DNA of 64,000 bases from Treponema sp. (GCA_024400915.1 JAKSLX010000010.1:37905-101904), one strand, 5' to 3'; shown: positions 1 through 8,994, counted from the stretch's first letter. Translations and numbers: made by a program. The notes: generated by a model not told the origin, from the sequence alone.

Positions 1-2
1 TG

Positions 3-884
3 AAGGTTCTTCCTCTGCCTGTGGTTTCTGCAATTATTTTTCCGGTCGCATTTTTTTATTATTTGTTTTCAAAGAGGGCAAGAACGGAAATAAAAAGATT
101 TCAGAAACAGATGAGAACTTTTACAGGCGGTCATGTTCCCCATAAGCCTTCAACTTACAAAACTCTTTTTTCCTTTAGCCTTTGTCTTGTTGAACGAATT
201 GCAGGCTGGATTGGCAAAATTGATGAAGAAGACATCTTTTACAATGATGACGACATAGACGATTATTGGGATAATCTTGAAAAAGGTCAGGGATGCCTTA
301 TGTTCATTTCTCACCTTGGAAACAGCGACCTTTTAAGAAGCCTTTCAACTTTCAGCAAGGCAGGCGTAGACAGGGTGGTTCCGGTTACTGTAATCATGGA
401 AATCAATTCTGCAGAAAAGTTCAACAGCATCTTAAAATCAGTTAATCCAGATTACGAACTTACGGCCCTTGATCCTACGGACATTACTCCTGAGACAATC
501 ATCTCACTTCAGGAAAAAATACAGAATGGTGAAATTGTAGTTGTTGCAGGGGACAGGGTTTCTGCACATTCAACAAACAGATTCATAAGGACAAAATTCC
601 TTGGTAAGGAAGCCAATTTCCCATATGGCGTTTTTCTTATTGCGGCCCTCCTTGCATGCCCAACTTACTTCTGCTTTGGCTTGAGGGATGAACCTGTAAT
701 GTTCCGTCCGGTAAATGCAGTTTACATGCACAGGTGCGACATTGATTTTTCAAACTGCAGGAGAAACGAACGGGATGAAAAAATAAAGCAGCTTTGTGAA
801 AACTATGTGATGATGCTTGAAAAATACTGCATGTGGTTTCCAAACCAGTGGTATAACTTTTTTGACTTCTGGAGCGAGGCATAA
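3..884 (+). CDS. LPLAT-family acyltransferase (5'-truncated by window edge), ApeJ-like
   Basis: The frame is open to the left edge, so the true start lies outside the window; GTG at 21 is only the first in-frame start codon seen. The protein resembles lauroyl/myristoyl (LpxL/HtrB) acyltransferases: a hydrophobic N-terminal stretch (FPVAFFYYLF) followed by a basic segment, an HX4D catalytic motif in ISHLGNSDLL near residue 97, and a later GDRVSAHS segment. Such enzymes move an acyl chain from ACP onto a glycolipid or other acceptor at the inner membrane. It is the first visible gene of an operon ordered like aryl polyene clusters, where a glycosyltransferase-acyltransferase fusion (ApeJ) sits here, so this may be only the C-terminal half of a fusion. 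The next gene starts 3 bases after the stop. The family is clear; the ApeJ role is inferred from gene order. Confidence 0.8.
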   Translation, partial: KVLPLPVVSAIIFPVAFFYYLFSKRARTEIKRFQKQMRTFTGGHVPHKPSTYKTLFSFSLCLVERIAGWIGKIDEEDIFYNDDDIDDYWDNLEKGQGCLMFISHLGNSDLLRSLSTFSKAGVDRVVPVTVIMEINSAEKFNSILKSVNPDYELTALDPTDITPETIISLQEKIQNGEIVVVAGDRVSAHSTNRFIRTKFLGKEANFPYGVFLIAALLACPTYFCFGLRDEPVMFRPVNAVYMHRCDIDFSNCRRNERDEKIKQLCENYVMMLEKYCMWFPNQWYNFFDFWSEA

Positions 885-886
885 TA

Positions 887-1324
887 ATGGACAAGGAATA
901 TTATTCTGTAGAAAAGGAATTCAAAGTTGAATTCTATGATGTTGATTCCATGGACATTGCCTACCATGGAAATTATGTCCGATTTATGGAAATTGGCCGA
1001 TGCGCCCTTCTTGATGAAATCGGCTACAACTATATTGCCATGAAAGAAGAAGGCTATTCTTTCCCTGTGGTGGACATTAAGGTCAGGTATCTTAAATCCC
1101 TTCACTTTAACGAGGTTGCAAAAATCCGTTCTTCCGTAACTGAATATGAAAACTGCCTTAAGGTAAAATATGAAATCTATAATTCAAAGGGAGAGCTTAC
1201 TACAAAGGCAGAATCAACCCAGATGGTCATAAATAAAGAAACGGGAGAAACAATGTTTGTCTGCCCTGAAACTTTAATCGAAAAAATGAAGTCCGCCATG
1301 GAACGGCAGAAAATGGAAAAATAA
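887..1324 (+). CDS. Hotdog acyl-CoA/ACP thioesterase (4HBT family), ApeK-like
   Basis: A 145-residue single-domain hotdog protein, the normal size for YbgC/FadM/4-hydroxybenzoyl-CoA thioesterases. The N-terminal motif EFYDVDSMDIAYHGNYVRF matches the family pattern in which the aspartate of the D-x-D pair is catalytic and the Y-H-x-N-Y segment starts the long helix. It probably hydrolyses or proofreads thioesters made by the ketosynthases encoded downstream. The ATG follows the previous stop by two bases, with a purine-rich GGAGCGAGG upstream, indicating translation coupled to the acyltransferase. A thioesterase at this position is typical of aryl polyene operons (ApeK). The substrate cannot be read from the sequence. 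Confidence 0.85.
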   Translation: MDKEYYSVEKEFKVEFYDVDSMDIAYHGNYVRFMEIGRCALLDEIGYNYIAMKEEGYSFPVVDIKVRYLKSLHFNEVAKIRSSVTEYENCLKVKYEIYNSKGELTTKAESTQMVINKETGETMFVCPETLIEKMKSAMERQKMEK

Positions 1325-1327
1325 AAC

Positions 1328-1957
1328 ATGAAAAAACTTTCGGCATTCATGGCATTTCTGATTGTCTCACTGTTTGCTTCTTTGCATGCACAAAATCTCA
1401 CGATTGAATCTGTCTGTTCTGCGCTTTCTAAAAATAAAATCACGAAAGGAGATTTCATTCAGGAAAAAACAATTGGCAAAAACGGAAGAACCCTCAAGTC
1501 ATCTGGAAAATTTATTTTTGCTCCAGATGGAATTGTTTGGGCTACTGAAAGACCTTTCCCTTCTACCCTTGTTCTTGGCAAAGACTACATGATTCAGATT
1601 TCTTCTGACGGAACCAAAAAGGTAATGGATGCAAGTGGAAACGAAGCCTTCAAAAGCGTGTCATCAACCTTGCTTGCAGTTTTTTCCAATGATGTCTCAA
1701 AACTCAACGAAAGTTTTAAAGTTGTCTTCACCTCGGATTCCGGCAATTGGTCTGTAGTTCTTGAGCCAAAAGACAAAACTGTTGCTGCCATAATGACAGG
1801 CATTTCTTTAAGTGGCAAAAGCAGTTCCGGTAATTCTGAAATTTCTACCGTCGAATTAAACGAATCAAAGGGCAACAAGGTGTCATACACTTTCTTAAAT
1901 CAATCCCATCCAAAGGAATTAAGCTCGGATGAAAAAGCTCTTTTCAATAACAGATAG
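1328..1957 (+). CDS. LolA-like outer-membrane lipoprotein carrier, ApeL-like
   Basis: A 209-residue exported protein with a signal peptide (MKKLSAFMAFLIVSLFASL, ending HAQ) followed by a LolA-type body: a GDFIQEKTI strand, an FAPDGIVWATERPFPS segment and a VLGKDYMIQIS segment. These match the periplasmic LolA fold, which shields lipids or lipoprotein acyl chains on the way to the outer membrane. In aryl polyene clusters a dedicated LolA-like protein sits between the thioesterase and the MMPL exporter, exactly as here. The 3' end overlaps the exporter gene by 29 bases, implying coupled translation. A second LolA-like gene at 50965-51636 is the better candidate for the housekeeping carrier. Confidence 0.8.
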   Translation: MKKLSAFMAFLIVSLFASLHAQNLTIESVCSALSKNKITKGDFIQEKTIGKNGRTLKSSGKFIFAPDGIVWATERPFPSTLVLGKDYMIQISSDGTKKVMDASGNEAFKSVSSTLLAVFSNDVSKLNESFKVVFTSDSGNWSVVLEPKDKTVAAIMTGISLSGKSSSGNSEISTVELNESKGNKVSYTFLNQSHPKELSSDEKALFNNR

Positions 1958-4292
1958 ATTTTCCGACAGGCATTTTTTTAGGCTATGGATTTTTTTTCAT
2001 ACTGCCGTTCTTATGACATTTCTTTTCACATTTTTGTTTTCAGAAAAATCACTGAAGATTGATGCCGATCTTTTCAATATGCTTCCGAAACAGTTTTCTG
2101 TTGGGTCAGTTGAAAAGGCCGATAAAAAGCTTTCAGAAACAACAAGCCGTAATGTTTTCATCCTTTCCTGCAATAAGGATTTTGAAGCTGCAAAAGATAC
2201 TGCAGGTAAAGTATATGGGGATTTAAAGAAAAGCCGTAATTTTCAGTCTCTTTCCCTTTATCAGGATACGGAAGTTTTAGATCAGTTTGAGGATTTTCTT
2301 TTTAAAAACCGATTCAACCTGATTCCAGAAAATATGGAGGCCCCTTCTGAAATTTCTGAAAAAGCTCTGGAAAAACTTTACAGTCCCTTTACCTATTCAA
2401 GCCTTGAACATCTTGATATGGATCCTTTCCTTCTAACAGAATTTGAAATGGAAGAATATGTCGGTCGTCTTGGTTCTGGTGGAACAGCCCTTGGCCTTAA
2501 AGACAATGTCCTTGCAAGGGAATATAAAGGCAACTGGTATGTAATGCTCCGCGGAGTTTTGAGCAGAGAAGGTTCTGCCCTTGCAAGCAAGAAAAACGGA
2601 ATAACTGAAATCTATGAGGTCTGTTCAAAATATGAAAAGGACGGACAGCGATTCATTTATTCAGGAACCACATTTCACAGCCACAAAAGTTCCAATGAAG
2701 CTTCAAAAGAAATCGCCCTGATTTCAACTGTTTCCCTTGCTGCGGTTTTGGTCCTGCTGCTATTTGTGTTCAGGACTCCACTGCCCATTTTTCTTTCCCT
2801 TGGCTCTATTGGGGTTTCTGTTCTTACAGCATTTCTCTTTACGATTGCAATGTTCCACAAAATTCATGTTCTTACTTTGGTTTTTGGAACAACCCTCATC
2901 GGATCATGCATAGATTACAGCCTCCATTTTTTCATTAACTGGAAAGCGAATGTCCAATTAAAAACCGGAGCAGAAATAAGAAAATATCTTTTTTCAGGTT
3001 TAACTCTTTCACTTGTTTCAACGGAAATATGTTTTGCAATCCTTCTTTTCGCACCTTTTGAACTTTTAAGGCAGATGTCGGTTTTTTCTCTTTCAGGAAT
3101 TTTCAGTTCCTTCCTTTCAGTTGTCTGCATCTATCCCTTTGTTCCAATTCCGGAAGATAATAAGCGCCGTGTATTCGGTACGAAAATTGTCTGCGTTCCA
3201 AAATGGTATAGCAGAAAAATCATTGGGCGCCTTGCTGTCGGTGCAATGTTTATTTTTGCATTTGCCTGTCTTTCTACCGGATATAAAAACTGCACTGTGG
3301 AAAACAATCTGTCTAGGCTCTATAAAATGGAAGGTTTGCTGCTGGAAGACCAGATTGAAAGTGCCAATGTCTTAAATTACGCTCCAAGAGGATGGTTTAT
3401 AATTCGAAGTTCAACTGCAGATGAACTTATAGCTCTAGAAAAAACTTTTGTGTCTGATTTGAGAGACCAATCAAAAGACATTTCTGTTTTCTGTACTTCG
3501 GATTTTCTCCCCTCATGGAAAGAACAGGACAGGTCAAAAAGAATTTATGAAAGCCTTTTGTCTGCAATGGAAGACCAGCTTTTAATTCTTGGAGAAGAAG
3601 AACCACATACATTGGATATTATTTCTGAATGGGAAGCTAAAAAAACTGCTTATACTGCAATGGAAGATTTTCCTCAGTTCATTCAGGAAGCCTGTGCAAA
3701 TTCCTGGCTTGGTGAAATCGACGGAACCTGGTATTCCGTTGTAATGCCTTCGTTCATTCCAGACAGCCTTGACGGAAAAGCCTTTGCTTCAAAATACGGC
3801 GTTGATATTTTCTATGTAAACAAAATGTCTGACATCAGCTCCGACATGGATGTTCTGACTGTAATGATCCTCAAGTTTTTTGCACTTGCCTGCATCCTTA
3901 TTTTCCTTGTCCTGAAAATTTTCTACAGTTTAAAACAGACTTTGAAAATTGTTTCTGTTCCGTTGCTTATAATTCTTATTGTAAGTTCCGTATTCAGCCT
4001 TGCAAAAATACATCTGGAATTTTTTTCTATCACGGGAATCATTCTTGTTCTTGGCCTTGGACTCGATTATGTCATCTACATGGCGGAAGCGCAAAAAAGA
4101 AATGATTGTTCTGAAAACAGAATGCTTGAACCATATGCAATATTGCTTTCGTTTTTTACGACTGCAATTTCCTTTGGTGCAATCGCATTGAGTTCATTTA
4201 TGCCGGTGCATCTCATGGGCCTTGCAATTCTTGTGGGACTTGTTACAGCTTACTTCACTTCTTTCTTTTATGGGAGGGATGTTGAGGCCTGA
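1929..4292 (+). CDS. MMPL/RND-superfamily lipid exporter, ApeM-like
   Basis: A 787-residue inner-membrane protein with the duplicated RND/MMPL layout: one N-terminal helix, a large periplasmic loop, a cluster of five helices at about residues 255-410, another helix near 440, a second loop, and a final five-helix cluster at about 655-780. Charged residues lie within the helical bundles (for example GTTLIGSCIDYSLHFFINW and LGLGLDYVIYMAEAQ), where the family couples proton flow to transport. It starts inside the lolA-like gene (ATG at 1929), so the two are probably translated together. By position it should move the finished polyene lipid out of the inner membrane and hand it to the LolA-like protein. 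The family is certain from topology; the cargo is inferred. Confidence 0.85.
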   Translation: MKKLFSITDRFSDRHFFRLWIFFHTAVLMTFLFTFLFSEKSLKIDADLFNMLPKQFSVGSVEKADKKLSETTSRNVFILSCNKDFEAAKDTAGKVYGDLKKSRNFQSLSLYQDTEVLDQFEDFLFKNRFNLIPENMEAPSEISEKALEKLYSPFTYSSLEHLDMDPFLLTEFEMEEYVGRLGSGGTALGLKDNVLAREYKGNWYVMLRGVLSREGSALASKKNGITEIYEVCSKYEKDGQRFIYSGTTFHSHKSSNEASKEIALISTVSLAAVLVLLLFVFRTPLPIFLSLGSIGVSVLTAFLFTIAMFHKIHVLTLVFGTTLIGSCIDYSLHFFINWKANVQLKTGAEIRKYLFSGLTLSLVSTEICFAILLFAPFELLRQMSVFSLSGIFSSFLSVVCIYPFVPIPEDNKRRVFGTKIVCVPKWYSRKIIGRLAVGAMFIFAFACLSTGYKNCTVENNLSRLYKMEGLLLEDQIESANVLNYAPRGWFIIRSSTADELIALEKTFVSDLRDQSKDISVFCTSDFLPSWKEQDRSKRIYESLLSAMEDQLLILGEEEPHTLDIISEWEAKKTAYTAMEDFPQFIQEACANSWLGEIDGTWYSVVMPSFIPDSLDGKAFASKYGVDIFYVNKMSDISSDMDVLTVMILKFFALACILIFLVLKIFYSLKQTLKIVSVPLLIILIVSSVFSLAKIHLEFFSITGIILVLGLGLDYVIYMAEAQKRNDCSENRMLEPYAILLSFFTTAISFGAIALSSFMPVHLMGLAILVGLVTAYFTSFFYGRDVEA

Positions 4293-4346
4293 AAGTTAAG
4301 TTTCCCATAATTTGACAAAAATATGCATTAAATTTAAACTTTATTT

Positions 4347-4946
4347 ATGAAGAAGATTTTTAAAATCTGTGCAGAATTTCTTTCGCTGCTTTGCATTGCA
4401 TCTGCACTCATGATTTCATGTGCATCTAACGGAGTGGAGCCTGAATCAAAAACTCCTGCCGTATTTGTAACGAATCTAAAGAAAATAAATATCCTCACTG
4501 TAGAAAACATAGAAAAGCCTATAGATGAGGTTCAGCTTTTTGAAGGTTCCTTTGGAGAGAAAAGTTTTGCCCTTCCGCTTTACATTCAGGCAGATGAAAA
4601 AGGAATCTCAATTTCCATGCTCAATGATTTTGGAACAAGCATGGGTGAACTTACATACATGGACAATACGGTTGAGTTCAATTCTCCAGTATTTCCTGAA
4701 AATTTAAAGGCTGAATACATTGTCTGGGATATTCAGCTTGCTTTATACAGGGCAGAAGAAATATCAAAAGTTCTGGCAAAGCACAAATTGGTTTTCACAG
4801 TTGAAAACAACGGTGAAACAGAAATCAGAAAAATCTATGACGGTAAAACCCTCATTGAAGAAGTTGTGCTCAAAAAGAATTTCATTGAAATAAAAAACAG
4901 CCTTCGCGGTTATGAATATCATCTCATTGGAGTCGGCGATGAATAG
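4347..4946 (+). CDS. Small lipoprotein of polyene cluster, ApeN/DUF3261-like
   Basis: A 199-residue protein with a lipoprotein signal peptide: MKKIFK, a hydrophobic core, and a relaxed lipobox ALMISC placing the lipidated cysteine at residue 25. The mature part is predicted to be mostly beta structure, with no enzyme motif that I recognise. Its size, its site between the MMPL exporter and the first ketosynthase, and its lipoprotein nature fit the DUF3261 lipoprotein (ApeN) found at this place in aryl polyene operons, thought to act with the LolA-like protein in outer-membrane delivery. The last 8 bases overlap the ketosynthase gene. Family membership was not tested by any search. Confidence 0.7.
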   Translation: MKKIFKICAEFLSLLCIASALMISCASNGVEPESKTPAVFVTNLKKINILTVENIEKPIDEVQLFEGSFGEKSFALPLYIQADEKGISISMLNDFGTSMGELTYMDNTVEFNSPVFPENLKAEYIVWDIQLALYRAEEISKVLAKHKLVFTVENNGETEIRKIYDGKTLIEEVVLKKNFIEIKNSLRGYEYHLIGVGDE

Positions 4947-6135
4947 AATTTATCTTTCAAAGCCGGGACTTGTAACCTGTGCTGGATTAAACTCAGATGA
5001 ACTTTGGAATTCCGTTACACATGGCAAGCAGGATGGAATAAAAAAAGTAACTGCTGTTTCTGGTGACGATTTTTTTGCCGGCAGAATTGATGAGGACAAA
5101 ATAAAACCGACTACAGCAAGATACGACATGAGAATTCATTGCATTCAGGAAATGGCATTGAATCAGATTGCGGATGAAGTTGCCGCCGCAAAAGAAAAAT
5201 ATGGTGCAGGCCGCATTGCCGTGTGCGTAGGTTCATGTGATAACGGAACTGAATTTTCTGTTGCTGGACATAAGATATTTTTTGAAACAGAAAAATTCGC
5301 AGGTGACTATTCCATAGAAATGCAGGGCGCAGACTATCCTTCTACTTTTGTAAAAGAAAAATTTGCACTTGAGGGTCCTTGTCTTTCTTTCAGCACAGCC
5401 TGTTCTTCAAGTGCAGAAGCAATTATAAAAGGTGCACAGCTTCTTTCTTCCGGAATGGCAGATGCAGTAATCGCCGGTGGAGTTGACATTGCTTCTGATA
5501 CAGTCCTTTTGGGTTTTGGTGCTCTTGAAGCAGTATCAAGTGAAATTACAAATCCTTTTAGTGCCAACAGGCATGGTATAACTTTGGGAGAAGGGGCGGC
5601 CTTCTTTGTGATGACAAGGGTTGATGATTTTAAGACAGGCATCGGTCTTTTAGGCTATGGCGAAAGTGCAGATGCCCATCACATGACTTCTCCGGATCCA
5701 AGCGGTGACGGTGCAATGCGTGCAATGGAAGGTGCATTGAAAAGTGCGGGACTCAAGCCTTCCGACATTGATTATGTAAATCTTCACGGAACAGGCACAA
5801 AGCTCAATGACCTGATGGAAAGCAAGGCTGTTGATGCGGTGTTTGGGGAATACAAAGTTGCAGTCAGCACGACAAAGCCTTTTACAGGGCACACACTTGG
5901 TGCCGGCAGTGCAGTTGAACTTGCCCTTTGCTTTGAAGCCATAAGAAAAAATCGCGGTGCATCCAATGCTGTTCTTCCGTTGCAAATGTGGGACGGAAAA
6001 AAAGATGAAGAAATTCCTTCCCTCAATTTTGTTGATAAAAATAATTCCGGCAACTGCAGTAAAGTTAAGGTATGCATGAGCAATTCTTTTGCGTTCGGTG
6101 GTTCCAACTGCTGTCTTATTGTGGGTGAAAAATGA
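4939..6135 (+). CDS. Beta-ketoacyl-ACP synthase (chain-elongating), ApeO-like
   Basis: A 398-residue thiolase-fold condensing enzyme. The catalytic triad is intact: Cys155 in SFSTACSSSAE, His283 in LHGTGTK and His318 in FTGHTLGAGSA. It condenses malonyl-ACP with the growing acyl chain. I chose ATG 4939, which overlaps the preceding stop (GATGAATAG) and gives MNRIYLSKPG, where such enzymes usually begin; an in-frame ATG at 4912 would add nine residues of unlikely sequence. With the FabG-like reductase and hotdog dehydratase downstream but no enoyl reductase in the visible part, repeated cycles would leave conjugated double bonds, as in aryl polyenes. The neighbouring genes support ApeO-type function. 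Confidence 0.85.
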   Translation: MNRIYLSKPGLVTCAGLNSDELWNSVTHGKQDGIKKVTAVSGDDFFAGRIDEDKIKPTTARYDMRIHCIQEMALNQIADEVAAAKEKYGAGRIAVCVGSCDNGTEFSVAGHKIFFETEKFAGDYSIEMQGADYPSTFVKEKFALEGPCLSFSTACSSSAEAIIKGAQLLSSGMADAVIAGGVDIASDTVLLGFGALEAVSSEITNPFSANRHGITLGEGAAFFVMTRVDDFKTGIGLLGYGESADAHHMTSPDPSGDGAMRAMEGALKSAGLKPSDIDYVNLHGTGTKLNDLMESKAVDAVFGEYKVAVSTTKPFTGHTLGAGSAVELALCFEAIRKNRGASNAVLPLQMWDGKKDEEIPSLNFVDKNNSGNCSKVKVCMSNSFAFGGSNCCLIVGEK

Positions 6136-6611
6136 ACCAGAGAATAGAAAAAGACCAGCTCATAAACTATCTTCCCCACAAAGGAAAAATGTTTCTTCTT
6201 TCCAGGGTCACGGATTATGATGTTGAAAATTATTCCATCACTGTAGAAACCGACATTACGGAAGATTTCATTTTCTATGAAGAGTCTATAGGCGGAATTC
6301 CAAACTGGTGTACTTTTGAAATAATGGCCCAGGCAATTTCTGCTTTAACAGGAATACACGACAGCTTCTATAATATTGAACCAAAAGCCGGATGCATATT
6401 GAGCATTACAGGTTTTGAATCAAATACAGAAGTTTTCAAACTGGGAACAACATTGAAGGCCACAGCTGTAGAAGAATACAGGGATGAAGAATCCGGAATC
6501 TACCGCTATAAATGTGCTACCTTTGTTTCACCTGATGCTGAAGAATCTGCAGTGGAAGCTACTATAACAGTCATGCAGACAGAAAATCTTGAGAGCATCA
6601 TCAATCGCTAA
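6132..6611 (+). CDS. 3-hydroxyacyl-ACP dehydratase, hotdog fold, ApeP-like
   Basis: A 159-residue hotdog dehydratase. The N-terminal LPHKGKMFLLSRV motif carries the catalytic His (residue 16), and FEIMAQAIS supplies Glu63 and Gln67 at the start of the central helix. This is the FabZ/FabA type of active site, which removes water from 3-hydroxyacyl-ACP to give a trans-2-enoyl-ACP. The gene overlaps the ketosynthase stop by four bases (ATGA). Placed between ketosynthase and ketoreductase, it would supply the double bonds of a polyene chain. Chain length and cis/trans specificity cannot be judged. Confidence 0.82.
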   Translation: MNQRIEKDQLINYLPHKGKMFLLSRVTDYDVENYSITVETDITEDFIFYEESIGGIPNWCTFEIMAQAISALTGIHDSFYNIEPKAGCILSITGFESNTEVFKLGTTLKATAVEEYRDEESGIYRYKCATFVSPDAEESAVEATITVMQTENLESIINR

Positions 6612-6629
6612 TCGGATGGAGATAAATCT

Positions 6630-7358
6630 ATGAATGAAGACAAGAAAGTTTTAGTTACAGGTGCTTCCGGTGGAATTGGAAGGGCAATCGCTTTGGACTG
6701 TGCAAAGGCAGGCTATTACGTAATTTGCCATTACAACAGGGGAAAAGAAAAAGCAGAATCCCTTCTTGAAGAAATAAAATCAAATGGTGGCAGGGGTGAA
6801 CTTATTCAGTTTGACATCACCAACCGTGAAGACTGCAAGGCAAAACTTGATGCAATGACAGAAACTCACGGTGCCCTCTGGGGAATCGTAAGCAATGCAG
6901 GAATCACAAAGGACAATACCTTTGCCGGACTCAGCGGAGAAGAATGGGACAGCGTAGTTCATACAAATCTGGACAGTTTTTTCAATGTGCTTAATCCCCT
7001 TGTTATGCCTTTGGCAAGAAAAAAGAAAGGAAGAATCATTACTATTGCTTCTGTAAGCGGGATCATGGGAAATCGCGGTCAGACCAATTACAGTGCTTCA
7101 AAAGCCGGAATAATCGGAGCAACAAAAGCCCTTGCCACAGAACTTGCAAGCCGCTCAATTACCGTAAACTGCATTGCTCCTGGACTTATTGAAACTGACA
7201 TGATAAAGGATGCGCCGCAGGAAATGATAATGCAGACAATTCCAATGAAACGTGCAGGCAAGCCGTCGGAAGTAAGTGCCCTTGCTGTCTTCCTTCTTTC
7301 TGAAGAGGCAGGTTACATTACCCGTCAGGTGATTTCCGTAAACGGAGGCCTGATCTAG
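6630..7358 (+). CDS. 3-ketoacyl-ACP reductase (FabG-like SDR), ApeQ-like
   Basis: A 242-residue classical short-chain dehydrogenase. The nucleotide-binding TGASGGIG motif lies near the N terminus, NAG follows in the middle, and the active site has a Ser in the ASVSGIMG segment plus Tyr154 and Lys158 in NYSASKAG. The C terminus ends in a VNGGL motif typical of FabG. It reduces 3-ketoacyl-ACP with NADPH. A purine-rich GGATGGAG lies ahead of ATG 6630. It is one of four consecutive fatty-acid-type enzymes here and probably serves the polyene pathway rather than bulk lipid synthesis, though the sequence does not exclude dual use. Confidence 0.88.
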   Translation: MNEDKKVLVTGASGGIGRAIALDCAKAGYYVICHYNRGKEKAESLLEEIKSNGGRGELIQFDITNREDCKAKLDAMTETHGALWGIVSNAGITKDNTFAGLSGEEWDSVVHTNLDSFFNVLNPLVMPLARKKKGRIITIASVSGIMGNRGQTNYSASKAGIIGATKALATELASRSITVNCIAPGLIETDMIKDAPQEMIMQTIPMKRAGKPSEVSALAVFLLSEEAGYITRQVISVNGGLI

Positions 7359-7360
7359 CC

Positions 7361-8635
7361 ATGACATTTACAAAGCCAAACGGAAAAAGGCGCGTAGTAG
7401 TAACCGGGGCCGGAATGCTTTCTGCCCTTGGACGCAACTGGGATGAAGCTTACGAAAAGTTAAAGGAAAAAAAGAACCTCATTAAGCATATGCAGGAGTG
7501 GGAACATCTGGACAAGATGAATACCAAACTTGCATGTCCTTATACAGAAGAGCTTCCAAAATTTCCAAGAAAGAAAATCCGCGGGATGGGTCGTGTAGGA
7601 CTTCTTTCTCTGGTTGCAACCGATGATGCGTTGAAAATGGCAGGACTTCTTGATGCTGAAGGAAATGCTGTTGAAGAAATTCAGAACGGAAGAACCGGCA
7701 TTGCATACGGATGCTGCATGGGATCCATGGAAGCTTTGTCCGACATGATAGGAATTGTTGAACACGGAGATTTTACAAAAGTTGATTCACAAACATACAT
7801 TAAATGTATGCCTCAGACCTGTGCCGCAAACTTAAGCATATACTATCAGGTTCGTGGTCGGGTAATCGTTACCGACACTGCATGTACATCTTCAAGTCAG
7901 GCCATAGGATATTCCTACGAGGCAATTGCAGACGGCAGGCAGGACATGATGATTGCCGGAGGTGCTGACGAACTTTCTGCTGCTGACAGTGCAATCTTTG
8001 ACATAATGGGGGCTGCAAGCGCAAGAAATTCTGCTCCGGAAACGTCACCAGCCGCATGGGATAAAAACCGTGACGGTCTTGTAATCGGGGAAGGGGCGGG
8101 AAGCCTTATTCTTGAAGACCTTGAACATGCAATCAAGCGCGGTGCAAAAATCTACGCAGAGGTTGTTGGTTTTGGAACCAACATGGATGGAACCCATATA
8201 ACAAGTCCAAACAGTGAAACACAGGCGGTAGCACTGGAACTTGCCATTGAAGATGCAGGGATAAAACCTGAAGAAATTTCCTACATCAATGCCCACGGAA
8301 CGGCAACAGCACACGGAGACATTTCTGAAAGCAAGGCCGTTTACAAGGTTTTTGGCAGGGCTGTTCCAATAAGCACTACAAAAGGTTATATTGGACATAC
8401 TTTGGGTGCTTGCGGAGCAATTGAATCCTGGCTTACAATCAGCATGATGAATGAAGGCTGGTTCCATCCAAACCTTAACCTTTCCGAAGTTGATCCTGAA
8501 TGTGCTCCTTTGGATTACATTATGGGAGACGGAAGAAAAATAGATGCCGAATATGTAATGTCAAATAATTTTGCATTCGGCGGCGTAAATACATCCCTTA
8601 TTTTCAAAAAGTGGACGAACGGGAGCGAAAACTAA
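7361..8635 (+). CDS. Second beta-ketoacyl-ACP synthase (FabF type), ApeR-like
   Basis: A 424-residue FabF/KAS-II-like condensing enzyme with all three catalytic residues: Cys175 in DTACTSSSQA, His312 in NAHGTATAHGD and His346 in YIGHTLGACGA. It is therefore an active ketosynthase rather than a chain-length factor that has lost its cysteine. The start lies three bases after the reductase stop, so the gene is part of the same transcript. Two different ketosynthases in one cluster are characteristic of aryl polyene loci (ApeO and ApeR), where one may act on the starter condensation. The N terminus is about 20 residues longer than its partner at 4939. Confidence 0.85.
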   Translation: MTFTKPNGKRRVVVTGAGMLSALGRNWDEAYEKLKEKKNLIKHMQEWEHLDKMNTKLACPYTEELPKFPRKKIRGMGRVGLLSLVATDDALKMAGLLDAEGNAVEEIQNGRTGIAYGCCMGSMEALSDMIGIVEHGDFTKVDSQTYIKCMPQTCAANLSIYYQVRGRVIVTDTACTSSSQAIGYSYEAIADGRQDMMIAGGADELSAADSAIFDIMGAASARNSAPETSPAAWDKNRDGLVIGEGAGSLILEDLEHAIKRGAKIYAEVVGFGTNMDGTHITSPNSETQAVALELAIEDAGIKPEEISYINAHGTATAHGDISESKAVYKVFGRAVPISTTKGYIGHTLGACGAIESWLTISMMNEGWFHPNLNLSEVDPECAPLDYIMGDGRKIDAEYVMSNNFAFGGVNTSLIFKKWTNGSEN

Positions 8636-8992
8636 ATGGCAATTGCTAATATTATAAAGAATATTTTCAGCAAAAAAGAAGAAAAGTCTTCGGGGCCAAG
8701 TCTCGTAGAAGAAATCAACAGGCACATGACCCTTCTTGTAGAAAAATCAGGAAACCTCAACGAAAACTTTGAATCGGAAAAGGCAGAAATCGCTTCCATT
8801 GCAAAGGAAGCCGCATCCATAAAGGAATCAAAGGAAATTCTCGCCGCAAAACTTGAGCAGGATATTCTTGGCAGGATCACCGCCGTAAGTTCTGCATGCG
8901 AACTGGCTATTGCCGGCAAGTCAAATGACAGCGTAAAGAAAGAAATCTCATCCCTTAAGGCAAAGATGAATCAGCGCTCTGCCTTAAAGTAA
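8636..8992 (+). CDS. Unknown small coiled protein at end of polyene operon
   Basis: I do not recognise this 118-residue protein. Its ATG directly follows the ketosynthase stop at 8635, so it almost certainly belongs to the same operon. The composition is rich in Glu, Lys, Ala and Ser with long heptad-like stretches (for example IASIAKEAASIKESKEIL), suggesting a helical or coiled-coil protein. There is no signal peptide and no membrane segment. It ends just before the convergent sirtuin gene. The link to the polyene pathway rests only on position. An antisense frame over the same region has no support. Confidence 0.6.
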   Translation: MAIANIIKNIFSKKEEKSSGPSLVEEINRHMTLLVEKSGNLNENFESEKAEIASIAKEAASIKESKEILAAKLEQDILGRITAVSSACELAIAGKSNDSVKKEISSLKAKMNQRSALK

Positions 8993-8994
8993 AA

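Noticed and set aside
4912..4938. Upstream start for the first ketosynthase
   Set aside because: It would overlap the lipoprotein gene by 35 bases and add residues before the family N terminus; ATG 4939 gives the usual short overlap.
8632..8919. Antisense frame opposite the small coiled protein
   Set aside because: The sense frame is coupled to the operon; the antisense is a Ser/Ala-rich shadow.
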